Positions 8,170 to 17,009 are shown, counted from the stretch's first letter. The stretch: 39,865 nt of DNA from an uncultured Lachnospiraceae bacterium (GCA_910585905.1 CAJUID010000030.1:1-39865), one strand, 5' to 3'. The notes: generated from the sequence alone by a model not told the origin. Numbers and translations are program-made.

Positions 8170-8610
8170 CTATTTTTTCTCCTGCATGATTAAATGCCGG
8201 ATTTCATAATCTTCATTTTCTACAATCAACTGCATCCCCCTGCGGTTTACTGTATTAATTATTAAAGGTGCTTTCATATTTACTGTTGCCTGTTTTGGAT
8301 CAGACGGCACCGTTGCCAGCAAAAATACTAACAACTCATCCGGTTTACAATCCCCAATCGGTTCTAAAAGGGCATCCTCCACAACCGGGTCATAATCTTC
8401 CTTAATTTTAAACGGATTCACAATCGGAAAAGCAAGTCCCTTCTCTGTCACACATTGCAACCAGGAAAAAAATGGCTCCCCTTCCTCTTCATTATCATAT
8501 AAAATTGTAAAATCCTTATACTCATCAAAGCCAAAAAGCCCATGCTCGAAATGGAGAATTTTTTCTTCCCCAATTTCAATTTCCCCAAAATACCTTGTAT
8601 CTACCTTCAT
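8170..8610 (-). CDS. fliW: flagellar assembly factor FliW
   Basis: 146 residues, usual length. FliW binds either flagellin or CsrA; when flagellin is exported FliW is released, sequesters CsrA and permits flagellin translation. Diagnostic segments are the N-terminal TRYFGEIEI, FEHGLFGFDEYKDF, FSWLQCV at about residue 50, and the C-terminal NMKAPLIINTVNRRGMQ block. GGAGGATC precedes the ATG. A long hairpin separates it from flgL upstream, so fliW-csrA may be expressed separately from the hook genes, though I could not identify a convincing promoter in the gap. Confidence 0.97.
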   Translation of the reverse strand: MKVDTRYFGEIEIGEEKILHFEHGLFGFDEYKDFTILYDNEEEGEPFFSWLQCVTEKGLAFPIVNPFKIKEDYDPVVEDALLEPIGDCKPDELLVFLLATVPSDPKQATVNMKAPLIINTVNRRGMQLIVENEDYEIRHLIMQEKK

Positions 8611-8709
8611 GATCCTCCTCTTTTCTGCGCTGCCCCAACCATTTCCTAGAACAATATTTTATCGTGCAGCGCGAAGACAAAATACTGCTGGCAATTTCTT
8701 ATATATTTA

Positions 8710-8774
8710 AAAATGATGCATGTATCCTACAAAAAGCAATTTTATTACACGCTCTGGGCTACATGCATCATTTT
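8710..8774 (-). terminator. long hairpin after flgL (terminator or processing site)
   Basis: Perfect 15-bp arms, AAAATGATGCATGTA (8710-8724) and TACATGCATCATTTT (8760-8774), enclose a 35-nt loop and are followed on the minus strand by a short T-rich stretch. It begins just after the flgL stop, so it may end or stabilise the hook-gene mRNA. The long loop is unusual for an intrinsic terminator. Confidence 0.6.
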
Positions 8775-8800
8775 ATAAATTCAATACTTTTTCAATAGAA

Positions 8801-10330
8801 TTAAATATAATTTAATAAAGAATTGCCTAATATTTTAGAAGTTGCAGTCAAAGATGCCTGATATAGATTATCTGCCTGTGTCAGATTAATATACGCGTCC
8901 GCGATATCAATATCTTCATTTTCTGACAATTTCTCCTCGGTATCTATTTTCTGGTCGGATAACTGGTCAAAGGTAAGCTCCACACGCTTCTGCCGGGAAC
9001 CAAGATCCGCCAGGGCTACGTTTATCTGTTGCTGACAGTTATCAACCATTGTCAAACCTTTTCCAAATGCCTCGGTCATACAGCCTACCTGCAACTTTTG
9101 TTCTGTCTCCAGCATTTCCTTTAACTTTTCCAAATTCTCTAATTTTGTTTCATCCGTCTCGTTTCCTATCATGGTCTCAACATCTTTAATCTTTTTCTCT
9201 ATATCGTCCATTTTTAAAATTGTCTTTTCCAGATAATCAATCGCACGGTACATGTCTGTATTAATTGCATCCTTTGCTTGCGTATTGACTGTGGCAAGCT
9301 GGCTGAAATTTACCTCATACTGAATGTTCTGCCCAGATGGATCCCGATATGGAATTGTCTTTTTGGAATCTGTATTATAACTCTTGCATTCAAAATACAT
9401 CTCTGGACGAATATCATTCTTATCAAACTCTTTTTTATTATACGTAATTTCTAAATCCAAGTCTTTCTCTTGTATCTCAGAGTAAATATCAGAAGAAAAA
9501 ATAATCTCTCCTGTATCATACAGATACAAAGCACCATCTGTCCCTAATGCCGTTTTAAAATCATCCGCCCCTGCATCTGTCGATGCCATCGCCTTAACAG
9601 TTACAGTAGGGATTGTTGCTCCCGCAGGTGTTGACGCTGTAGGCGAAAGTGTAATCGTTATTGCAGGTGCTCCTGCTGCAGAACCAGTAATTGCCGAATT
9701 TGCACAGTTATCATACGCCAGCTTTAAATGGTATGCGGTATCCTGTTTTGGTACCTGTTCCGCATAATCATCAGCAGTGCTTCCCGCATTATAAGTTGCA
9801 CCACCAGATACATATTTAATCGTATCAATCGAATTGCTTGTAAACTTCTGCTTAATCTCATATTCCAGGTTTTTTACATCTTCTGGAAAGAGCAAGGAAG
9901 TATCCGTGCGATATCCCGTAAACATATACCGTCCAGAATAATCAGCATTGGCCTGATCCGTAAAGATAGATTTGGAATATTCCTTCAAAACAGACAGCAC
10001 AGAATGTCTCTCATCCAATCCTAGATAATCATTATACCCCTTACTTAATTCCGGCTTCATAAGGGTAAGGATATTATCAATTTGCTGCAAAGCAGAATCT
10101 GTTGTGTCCATCCACTCAATCGCATCCTTCACATTCTTATCTGCATACTGCTCAATCTGGCTGTAAGTCGTCCGCAGCTGCAAAGAACGGATTGCAATTG
10201 TAGGATCATCCGAAGGACGCAAAATCTTTTTCTGTGTAGTATACTGATTTTCTCTTTTCATCAGCTCATATTTCGCATTTGCAATATGGGAACGTGAGCT
10301 ATTTGATATCATCGAATTCGTTACGCGCAT
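8801..10330 (-). CDS. flgL: flagellar hook-filament junction protein FlgL (HAP3)
   Basis: 509 residues, longer than the roughly 300 of enteric FlgL. FlgL forms the distal junction ring between hook and filament. The N-terminal helix MRVTNSMISNSS, the KKILRPSDDP segment at about residues 34-43, and the C-terminal IDIADAYINLTQADNLYQASL match the family and resemble flagellin termini. The extra central region (about residues 175-310) contains an Ala/Thr/Pro-rich stretch and likely forms exposed domains. A GGAGG ribosome site lies close upstream; the gene follows the second flgK by 17 nt. Confidence 0.93.
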   Translation of the reverse strand: MRVTNSMISNSSRSHIANAKYELMKRENQYTTQKKILRPSDDPTIAIRSLQLRTTYSQIEQYADKNVKDAIEWMDTTDSALQQIDNILTLMKPELSKGYNDYLGLDERHSVLSVLKEYSKSIFTDQANADYSGRYMFTGYRTDTSLLFPEDVKNLEYEIKQKFTSNSIDTIKYVSGGATYNAGSTADDYAEQVPKQDTAYHLKLAYDNCANSAITGSAAGAPAITITLSPTASTPAGATIPTVTVKAMASTDAGADDFKTALGTDGALYLYDTGEIIFSSDIYSEIQEKDLDLEITYNKKEFDKNDIRPEMYFECKSYNTDSKKTIPYRDPSGQNIQYEVNFSQLATVNTQAKDAINTDMYRAIDYLEKTILKMDDIEKKIKDVETMIGNETDETKLENLEKLKEMLETEQKLQVGCMTEAFGKGLTMVDNCQQQINVALADLGSRQKRVELTFDQLSDQKIDTEEKLSENEDIDIADAYINLTQADNLYQASLTATSKILGNSLLNYI

Positions 10331-10347
10331 ATATTACCTCCTTACAC

Positions 10348-12225
10348 CTATACGGCTGTTCCGTTAATTAATTTGTCAAGGGCTTCATTCATAACAGACA
10401 ATACCTTATACTGATAATTTAAAAGATTTTGGCAGATAATAAGGTTCTGTGCTTCCTCATCTTCATCTACGCCCGCCTTTGACAGTCTCCTGTTGTCCAC
10501 GGCATTTTTAATATTTTCTGCATTCATCGAAGCAGTATTTACTTTTTCAGCATCCACACCAACCGTCGCAGTCAGCACCTTAAGGAAGGAACCTGGCTGT
10601 CCCTGACGGAACATGGTTTTATCGTTTTCCATTGCTGACATAATTTTCAGATTTTCAGCATTCTCAACCTCCGCTGTGCCATCCGGGTTTTTCGGTTGAT
10701 CTGACAATGCCAGCAGTTTTCCATCCTTTAATATATCGGAATCTATTGTCGTATTTAATGCCGTTAAACTATAGTAAGATGTATTTACCTTTCCATCCTT
10801 TACAGTAGTTGGATCAATTACCGAACTAAATGTGAAGTTGATTGGTTTATTCTCTGCATTAACTGGAATTGCGTCAAAATTCATATCCGCATTTAAAACC
10901 CCATCTTTTCCCACAAACATCTGCTTTCCAGGATCACCATTCATATCATAACCACCACACTGTACCTCATTAAAGCGATATGAGAACGTGCGGACAAACT
11001 CATTAAGCTGTGACATATAGTATGGGATTCCCCGGTAATTAACTTCCTCACCAATTGTTGCCTTCTGGCCATTTGCAGCAGCACCAACTGTAACACCATC
11101 TTTCAAATTAAAAGTATAAGTATAATTTCCATTTCCATCCACTGAAACATCAAATGATTCGTAACGATATCTAGCCGTCCCGATTGCGATTACACCGTCT
11201 GTTGCCGGAAGATCCAACTTCATAATAGATTTTCCCATATCATTGACATCTGAAATCACTATCTTGTCTGATCCTGCTGCCGCAGTAGCTTTTCCAGAAA
11301 ATACTTCTCCATTATTACCATCACGGAGTTGGAATAATGCCTGTAGCTTTCCGCCCAAGCCTTCTCCATGAACATCAAAATCTTGCCCATTACTCCATTT
11401 TAGATCATATAATTTATCAATATCATTTTGAGAATGTTTTACTCCATTCGCTTCATAGCTAATCGTATAATTATCGTTGGTATCCACTAATTTTGCGCCA
11501 CCTATCGAAACAATATACTGTGTCAGCCCTTCTCCGCCGGCAGGTACTTTTTCCATAACCTGCACATCAACTAACTCTGATAACTCATCTAAAAGCTTTG
11601 CCCTCTGATCACGAAGATCATTTGCCTTTGTTCCGTAAATCTCTAGTGTATTAATCTGCTTTGTCAGAGAAGCAATTTCCTGTCCATAAGAATTTATTCT
11701 ATCAACTGTCTTAGCAATCTGGTCATTTACATCCTTCTGCATAGTCTGAAGGTCATTTGCCGTCTGCTTAATATAGTGTGTCAGCATATCGGCATCACCA
11801 ATCGTCTTTGTCCGCTTTGTGGTATCAGACGCCCCAGTTGTAAGGGATTTAATAGATTTGAAAAAATTATCCAACGCATTGGTAAGACCACCTGTCTCAC
11901 TGTCCTTGACATAAAGAGAATTTTCAATTCCCTTCATATAATATGAAAAAGTTTCATATTTACCGAAATCTGAATTGCTAAGACGGTATTTTGCGTCATA
12001 ATAAACATCTCTCTCACTCACAATGTCAAGCGCCTCTGTACCAGAACCCACCATTCCATATCTGGTACCAAAAGAAATCGGTTTTGATGCGGACTGATTA
12101 ACCGTCTGCCTTGTATATCCCACTGTCTTTACATTTGAAATATTATGTGCAGTTGTATTTAACCAAACATTATAAGTTGACATTCCTGACCTTGCTATAT
12201 TTAATCCAAAAAATGTTGATGGCAT
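10348..12225 (-). CDS. flgK: second FlgK-like hook-associated protein (HAP1 paralogue)
   Basis: 625 residues. The N-terminal domain MPSTFFGLNIARSGM...LNTTAHNISNVKTVGYTRQ has the FlgK/hook-rod signature, and a coiled-coil segment follows at about residues 170-235. The C-terminus (AGVDEDEEAQNLIICQNLL, ALDKLI) is clearly diverged from the EEMTxLLxYQHAF pattern of the neighbouring paralogue. It would sit at the hook-filament junction. It follows the first flgK by 18 nt and precedes flgL by 17 nt, so all three are one operon. It may be a specialised HAP1 or a junction variant; I am sure of the family but not of a separate role. Confidence 0.85.
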   Translation of the reverse strand: MPSTFFGLNIARSGMSTYNVWLNTTAHNISNVKTVGYTRQTVNQSASKPISFGTRYGMVGSGTEALDIVSERDVYYDAKYRLSNSDFGKYETFSYYMKGIENSLYVKDSETGGLTNALDNFFKSIKSLTTGASDTTKRTKTIGDADMLTHYIKQTANDLQTMQKDVNDQIAKTVDRINSYGQEIASLTKQINTLEIYGTKANDLRDQRAKLLDELSELVDVQVMEKVPAGGEGLTQYIVSIGGAKLVDTNDNYTISYEANGVKHSQNDIDKLYDLKWSNGQDFDVHGEGLGGKLQALFQLRDGNNGEVFSGKATAAAGSDKIVISDVNDMGKSIMKLDLPATDGVIAIGTARYRYESFDVSVDGNGNYTYTFNLKDGVTVGAAANGQKATIGEEVNYRGIPYYMSQLNEFVRTFSYRFNEVQCGGYDMNGDPGKQMFVGKDGVLNADMNFDAIPVNAENKPINFTFSSVIDPTTVKDGKVNTSYYSLTALNTTIDSDILKDGKLLALSDQPKNPDGTAEVENAENLKIMSAMENDKTMFRQGQPGSFLKVLTATVGVDAEKVNTASMNAENIKNAVDNRRLSKAGVDEDEEAQNLIICQNLLNYQYKVLSVMNEALDKLINGTAV

Positions 12226-12243
12226 ATCATCTCCTCCTATCTA

Positions 12244-14154
12244 TTATCCCAGACGTTCAATCAAATGCTCTATCATATCATCAACTGTCGTAATATATCT
12301 TGAAGCCGCATTAAATGCATGCTGATACATCAAAAGACTTGTCATTTCCTCTTCTGTCGCAACACCAGCCACCTGCTGTCTCTTATCTTCAATACTCTCT
12401 GCCAGACGTGTCTGGTTTTCCACAATACTCCCCCAGACATTTCCTTCTGTACCTAATGCAGTAATTAAAGAATCATAAAATTCATCCGCACCGAACTTCG
12501 ACAAAGTGTTCGGGTCTAAGACAACAGATTCCTCACGCCACATTGCAAGCATATTCTTGAAAATATCCAAATCATACTCTTCGTCTTTTCCTGCTGCCGG
12601 ATTGCCATGCACCGGAAGATAAGAATAATTTGACAGAAGCTTCGGATTTACTTCTAGATTCTGAATCGTATATTGTGTATCAACATCCTTCGGATCTTCC
12701 TCATTATAGACATAAAGTTTGTGAACACCATTCTCTTCTTTTGTAAGCAGAATATCATTTCCATCTTCATCTTTTATACGGTTTCCATTATCGTCTGTCG
12801 CATATACTGGACCAGACACATTATAAACTGTATAACGCTCTGTATTCTTACGGCTAAACACTTCCGTTCCTGGTGTATCATCGTCATCTGTACCAACTGG
12901 ACAACGGTTGACATCCAAAACTTTCGTCCCTTTGCCCAAATTCAAAGCTGCTCCTGCCGCATCTGTTACACCAGTCAGGTTCGTGCTGAAATTTGGTGCA
13001 AATGCATCATTAACTGCCGTAGCAACCTTATGAATCAGCAGATCAAGCTGTGCCTGTATTCTTTCAATCAAACATTTGCCTGTAGTGTTGTTATATTCAT
13101 TTAAGGTATCTTTTTTCAGCTGCCCTTCCAGTTCTTGAACATTCTGAGGAATATCAGTATAGTAACCAAATTTTGTTCCGCGGGCAGTCAAAATACCAAG
13201 TAAGGAACCAACGTCCGCTTCATCATTATTAATAAACGCCTGTTGTATATCATATACTTCGCCATAACCGCTGTCTTTCCATTTTACAGTGAGCATTGGC
13301 GAATCTCCTATAATATCATATTGGATTACTCCATTCTGATCCCTTACAAAGCTTCCGTCTGGATTGAGTTTCGGCTCCTTAAGCTGCATCTTCTCACATA
13401 CCATATGATAACTGCGCATTTCATCCACAAGTGGCGCATTATTTATACGGATCACTACCTTGCCGTCCAAATCTTCATATGCATCATATGCCGTGTAGGT
13501 TGCCAACTCATCCATTAAAAGATTTCTTTCATCCCTATAATCATTGGCATTCTCTAAATTAGAAGCCTCTGCAGAAGCAATCTTTACATTTAGTGCCGAA
13601 ATTTTATCTCCTATTTCGTTAATGCGATACACCTGAGTAACAATCTGCTCATTTAGGTTAATCTGATAATCCCTTAAGGACTGATTCATATCCTGTGCTT
13701 TTTGGATAAATGCCTGTGCTTTTGAAATAAACAACTCTCGATTTGTGATAAGCTCCTGGTTTGTTGAAAAACTTTCGATTGTCGCCCACAACCCAGTCAA
13801 CGAATCTTCAAACTCTATCCCTTCCATTTCCCCAAAAATATCTTCTATCTCGATCGCCGTCTCATACTGTTTCTCATAAAAACCCTGGCGGCCTACTTCA
13901 AGGCGATATTCTTTATCCAGAAAGATATCCCTAATCTGGCGCACAGCTGCTACTGTCGTTCCATAACCAACCTGTAATGTAGCCTTATCTGTCACCCGAA
14001 ATGTATGATAATATGTATCGGTATTAATATTCTGCTGTCTTGTGTATCCAGGCGTTTTTGTATTCGCCAGATTATGCGCAGTAGTATTCAGCCCGGCCTG
14101 CGCATTCACAATCCCTGATACCCCTGCATTAAAACTTGTAAATAAACTGCCCAT
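12244..14154 (-). CDS. flgK: flagellar hook-associated protein FlgK (HAP1)
   Basis: 636 residues. FlgK is the proximal junction protein between hook and filament. The N-terminus SFNAGVSGIVNAQAGL, then NTTAHNLANTKTPGYTRQ, and the C-terminus EEEMTSLLMYQHAFNAASRY with VDDMIEHLIERLG are canonical. Central variable region has several Asp-rich turns (about 415-500). It is the first gene of the hook-junction operon, 188 nt downstream of flgN, from which it is separated by a GC-rich hairpin. No strong promoter is visible, apart from a TATAAT on the minus strand near 14235 without a good -35. Confidence 0.95.
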   Translation of the reverse strand: MGSLFTSFNAGVSGIVNAQAGLNTTAHNLANTKTPGYTRQQNINTDTYYHTFRVTDKATLQVGYGTTVAAVRQIRDIFLDKEYRLEVGRQGFYEKQYETAIEIEDIFGEMEGIEFEDSLTGLWATIESFSTNQELITNRELFISKAQAFIQKAQDMNQSLRDYQINLNEQIVTQVYRINEIGDKISALNVKIASAEASNLENANDYRDERNLLMDELATYTAYDAYEDLDGKVVIRINNAPLVDEMRSYHMVCEKMQLKEPKLNPDGSFVRDQNGVIQYDIIGDSPMLTVKWKDSGYGEVYDIQQAFINNDEADVGSLLGILTARGTKFGYYTDIPQNVQELEGQLKKDTLNEYNNTTGKCLIERIQAQLDLLIHKVATAVNDAFAPNFSTNLTGVTDAAGAALNLGKGTKVLDVNRCPVGTDDDDTPGTEVFSRKNTERYTVYNVSGPVYATDDNGNRIKDEDGNDILLTKEENGVHKLYVYNEEDPKDVDTQYTIQNLEVNPKLLSNYSYLPVHGNPAAGKDEEYDLDIFKNMLAMWREESVVLDPNTLSKFGADEFYDSLITALGTEGNVWGSIVENQTRLAESIEDKRQQVAGVATEEEMTSLLMYQHAFNAASRYITTVDDMIEHLIERLG

Positions 14155-14313
14155 ATTTTCCTCTCATTCCCGCACATAGCTGTGCATTACGCCAAATTTA
14201 TATTTATCAGAACCCTACACCCCAAAACACCTTTTTCACATTATAGAAACCAATCTATGCTGAACGTTCTTAAACGCAAAAAACACGGGTGTCTTGCAGA
14301 TGGGGTTTTTATA

Positions 14314-14337
14314 TCAGGCCGGCCAAAACCGGCCTGA
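14314..14337 (-). terminator. GC-rich hairpin downstream of flgN
   Basis: Perfect 9-bp arms TCAGGCCGG and CCGGCCTGA with a 6-nt loop lie just after the flgN stop codon. There is no T run on the minus-strand 3' side, so this may be a pause, an mRNA-stabilising end or a weak terminator rather than a standard intrinsic terminator. Confidence 0.5.
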
Positions 14338-14342
14338 AACAA

Positions 14343-14858
14343 TTACTGTTTTGCATCAAATGAGCCAGGACCATATCCTGCACTAAAACTGGATGATGCA
14401 TTTCTATCATAATTATTTACCCCTGGTGACATCCGTGTACTCTGAATAAAATTCATATTGAACTCTATCATTTCAAGGGAATTCTCTATTAAATTTTTAT
14501 TCTTTTCATTTACTGCGACCAACCGCCTCATAACTGTTTTTAAGGAATCATGAACCTTCACTAGCTTTGCCCGTTCCTCAGGCTGCTTTCCAAGCAGATT
14601 CGCTAATGTCCCTAAATCCAAGGTGGAAGCATCTTTATTTAAGACCACACCGATATTGGCAATTACGCTTTCACGCTGTTTTCCCAGTGCCGCAGCCTTA
14701 TCAACTAGAAACTGCTCCTCTTGAGTGACTGCTTCTAGTTCTTTTAAGTCGCCCTTTACCAGAATTTCTGACTTCTTTTCAGAAACTGGTATAAGCTGCT
14801 CATAAATCTCCCTCTCACTGTCTAATACAGTAAGAAGATCCTCCATTAAACTAGCCAA
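14343..14858 (-). CDS. flgN: flagellar export chaperone FlgN
   Basis: 171 residues, helical, with the pattern of FlgN: an N-terminal LLTVLDSEREIYEQLIPVSEKKSEILVKGD segment and a long central coiled coil. It is cytoplasmic and delivers FlgK and FlgL for export, both encoded downstream. The tail (from about residue 145) is Ser/Gly/Asn-rich and probably flexible. The start appears to be TTG at 14858, because AGAGGG sits six bases upstream; the next ATG (14846) has no ribosome site. It lies 14 nt after flgM. Confidence 0.88.
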   Translation of the reverse strand: MASLMEDLLTVLDSEREIYEQLIPVSEKKSEILVKGDLKELEAVTQEEQFLVDKAAALGKQRESVIANIGVVLNKDASTLDLGTLANLLGKQPEERAKLVKVHDSLKTVMRRLVAVNEKNKNLIENSLEMIEFNMNFIQSTRMSPGVNNYDRNASSSFSAGYGPGSFDAKQ

Positions 14859-14872
14859 TGATAGCCCTCTTT

Positions 14873-15151
14873 CTAAATTTGGAAATCAAATAAACTGCTT
14901 ACAATTTTTTCTGCAATTTCTTGTGAAGAAACATTATAAGTACCTGATGCCAATGCCTCTTTCAAATCTGCAACCTTGTCCTCACGGATATCAGAAGCCT
15001 CTGTGACTGCCTTTTTCGCTACCTGATAATCCTTTGCAGACTGAGAGATTTCATAAGCATCTTTTTTTCCCACTTCCCCCGCTTTATCCGTCTTTTTTGT
15101 ACTTGCAGGTTTATACAACTGGCTCACGTGATTAATCGCATCTACTCTCAT
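14873..15151 (-). CDS. flgM: anti-sigma-28 factor FlgM
   Basis: 92 residues, typical for FlgM. It binds sigma-D/sigma-28 in the cytoplasm until the hook is finished, and is then exported. The pattern is a short polar, disordered N-terminal half with an AYEISQSAKDYQ motif, followed by C-terminal helices (SQEIAEKIVSSLF). The ATG at 15151 (MRVDAIN) has AGGTGG upstream; the GTG at 15163 does not. A sigma-D promoter directly upstream implies the usual feedback, in which sigma-D drives its own inhibitor. Confidence 0.92.
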   Translation of the reverse strand: MRVDAINHVSQLYKPASTKKTDKAGEVGKKDAYEISQSAKDYQVAKKAVTEASDIREDKVADLKEALASGTYNVSSQEIAEKIVSSLFDFQI

Positions 15152-15195
15152 TCTTATCACCACCTAATCTTGTTTTCCCAACCTTGTCACTATAT

Positions 15196-15222
15196 GTATC
15201 GGAAAAATCTCACAATACTTTA
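15196..15222 (-). promoter_or_regulatory. sigma-D (sigma-28) promoter for flgM-flgN
   Basis: Minus strand TAAA (15219-15222), 16-nt spacer, CCGATAC (15196-15202). It begins seven bases after the lysA stop codon, so the flagellar locus starts immediately after the housekeeping gene. Confidence 0.8.
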
Positions 15223-15228
15223 GCGGAT

Positions 15229-16485
15229 TTATTTCAAAATATCACAAAAATCAAAGGTGGCAAAATAGTCTTCTGGTGTCTCTGCGCGCCGAATCATCTG
15301 CACGCTCCCATCTTCTTTCAGCAAAAGTTCCGCTGATTTTAATTTTCCATTATAATTATATCCCATAGCAAATCCATGCGCGCCTGCATCATGGATATAC
15401 AGATAATCGCCTATATCTATCTTCGGGAGCATCCGGTCAACGGCAAATTTATCATTATTTTCGCAAAGAGAACCTGTTACATCATATTGATGGTCACAAG
15501 GCGCATCTTCCTTGCCAAGAACTGTAATATGATGATATGCGCCATACATTGCCGGGCGCATCAGATTAACAGCACACGCATCTACACCGATATACTCTTT
15601 ATAAATATGTTTTTCATGGATTGCCTTTGTCACCAATGCGCCATACGGCCCCAACATAAAACGTCCAAGCTCAGTAAAGACTGCCGTATCCCCAAGCCCT
15701 GCGGGAACCATAATTTTCTCAAACTGACGGCGAACGCCATCACCTATAACTAAAATATCATTTGGTTCTTTATCTGGTGTATATGGAATGCCAACCCCTC
15801 CCGAAAGATTGATAAATGCAATTTGTACCCCTGTTTTTTCCTGCACTTCAACTGCCAGCTCAAACAGAATTCCGGCAAGCGTTGGATAATATTCATTTGT
15901 TACAGTATTGCTGGCAAGAAAAGAATGAATTCCAAACCTCTTCGCTCCCATACCTTTTAAACGGTTGAATGCTTCTATCAACTGCTCTTTTGTCATACCA
16001 TACTTTGCATCACCAGGATTGTCCATAATGTCTGTTCCCATTTTAAACACACCACCTGGATTAAAACGACAGCAAATTGTTTCTGGTATCCCTGCTGCCT
16101 GCTCCAAAAAATCAATGTGGGTAATGTCATCCAGATTAATAAACGCCCCCAGCTCTTTTGCTTTTTGGTACTCCTGCGCAGGCGTAACATTTGAAGAAAA
16201 CATTATATCAGAACCTGAAAATCCACATGCTTCCGACATCATCAGCTCTGTTAGCGAAGAACAATCTACACCGCAACCCTCTTCCTGCAATATCTTCAAA
16301 ATAAATGGATTTGGCGTTGCCTTTACAGCAAAATACTCACGGAACCCTTTATTCCATGAAAATGCCTGCTTTAGCTTGCGCGCATTTTCCCGGATTGCTT
16401 TTTCATCATAGATATGAAATGGCGTAGGAAATGTTTTTGTAATCTCCTCGATCTGCTGTTTTGTAACAAATGGTGTCTTTTTCAT
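15229..16485 (-). CDS. lysA: diaminopimelate decarboxylase-type PLP enzyme (LysA)
   Basis: 418 residues. LysA decarboxylates meso-diaminopimelate to L-lysine using PLP. Fold-type III features are visible: the PLP lysine in YFAVKATPNP (Lys55), GVDCSS, the glycine-rich LSGGVG, a CENND segment matching the usual CExxD, and DAGAHGFAMGYNYNG near the end. Two motifs differ from the textbook form: IHSFLASN instead of HxHIGS, and ELGRF instead of EPGRF. They suggest a distinct LysA subgroup rather than loss of function. The ATG at 16485 is chosen over upstream in-frame starts because AAAGG is suitably placed. A related carboxynorspermidine-type decarboxylase is a less likely alternative. Confidence 0.82.
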   Translation of the reverse strand: MKKTPFVTKQQIEEITKTFPTPFHIYDEKAIRENARKLKQAFSWNKGFREYFAVKATPNPFILKILQEEGCGVDCSSLTELMMSEACGFSGSDIMFSSNVTPAQEYQKAKELGAFINLDDITHIDFLEQAAGIPETICCRFNPGGVFKMGTDIMDNPGDAKYGMTKEQLIEAFNRLKGMGAKRFGIHSFLASNTVTNEYYPTLAGILFELAVEVQEKTGVQIAFINLSGGVGIPYTPDKEPNDILVIGDGVRRQFEKIMVPAGLGDTAVFTELGRFMLGPYGALVTKAIHEKHIYKEYIGVDACAVNLMRPAMYGAYHHITVLGKEDAPCDHQYDVTGSLCENNDKFAVDRMLPKIDIGDYLYIHDAGAHGFAMGYNYNGKLKSAELLLKEDGSVQMIRRAETPEDYFATFDFCDILK

Positions 16486-16546
16486 GTGTCTCATCCTTTC
16501 TGTGTCCTTGTCAATCTTTATACTTAACAAAAACTTATTACATTAT

Positions 16547-16795
16547 TTATTTTCTTTTACTCCGGTTATTAACTAAAATGATAACCACTCCGCATAAAAC
16601 AATTGCAGCCACAACTACCAACGCCACCCCGCCGTCAACGGAAGATGCCAGTGATGCCGCATACCCTATTGTACTTCCCTTCATAAATTTGCACCAAACC
16701 TCAAGCAAAAATACTTGCATTTTCATTTGAGACGCAAACACAACGGATGAAAGATATGTGTTTGCATTTTGTCCTTCCTTCTTTTTTTCTTTCAC
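16547..16795 (-). CDS. possible small single-pass membrane protein in the lysA leader
   Basis: 82 residues if the GTG at 16795 is used; AGGGGAAGG lies just upstream, and a sigma-A promoter is about 40 nt further up. The N-terminus is very basic; residues about 54-75 (VALVVVAAIVLCGVVIILV) form one hydrophobic helix, followed by a basic NNRSKRK tail. I recognise no family. A shorter product from an internal ATG (MKGSTIGYAAS) is possible but lacks a good ribosome site. The alternative is that this stretch is an untranslated, structured lysA leader (hairpin arms at 16734-16742 and 16757-16765). Confidence 0.42.
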   Translation of the reverse strand: MKEKKKEGQNANTYLSSVVFASQMKMQVFLLEVWCKFMKGSTIGYAASLASSVDGGVALVVVAAIVLCGVVIILVNNRSKRK

Positions 16796-16833
16796 CCTTC
16801 CCCTGTCAAATTAGCTTTCCACTGCCTTATTTT

Positions 16834-16861
16834 ATTATACACATTTCTTGCTTTTTTCCAA
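16834..16861 (-). promoter_or_regulatory. sigma-A promoter reading toward lysA
   Basis: Minus strand TTGGAA (16856-16861), a 16-nt spacer and a perfect TATAAT (16834-16839). It would start transcription near 16827, before the small reading frame and lysA. The 16.8-17.1 kb gap is the divergent promoter region for lysA and the topoisomerase pair; nothing else was seen in it. Confidence 0.75.
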
Positions 16862-16902
16862 GTACTTTATTATCTGCTATCCTTCACATTGTTATACAAT
16901 TG

Positions 16903-16931
16903 TTTTGCTCATTATTGGCTTCGGCGTTATA
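16903..16931 (+). promoter_or_regulatory. candidate upstream sigma-A promoter for topoisomerase operon
   Basis: TTGCTC, 17-nt spacer, TATAGT. Spacing is ideal and both boxes are near consensus. It would give a leader of about 165 nt before the topoisomerase B subunit. Confidence 0.5.
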
Positions 16932-17009
16932 GTGTACGTCGGCAATTTCCTCTTAAAAGATAGTGTATGCTCTCACAATCTTCTATAGCGGCAGCTCTTA
17001 ATCTTACGT

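Noticed and set aside
14220..14260. Sigma-A promoter for flgK from a minus-strand TATAAT near 14235
   Set aside because: No acceptable -35 box at 16-18 nt; left out of the feature list.
16486..16826. Lysine riboswitch upstream of lysA
   Set aside because: The leader length would allow it, but I found none of the conserved L-box core motifs, and a reading frame occupies much of it.
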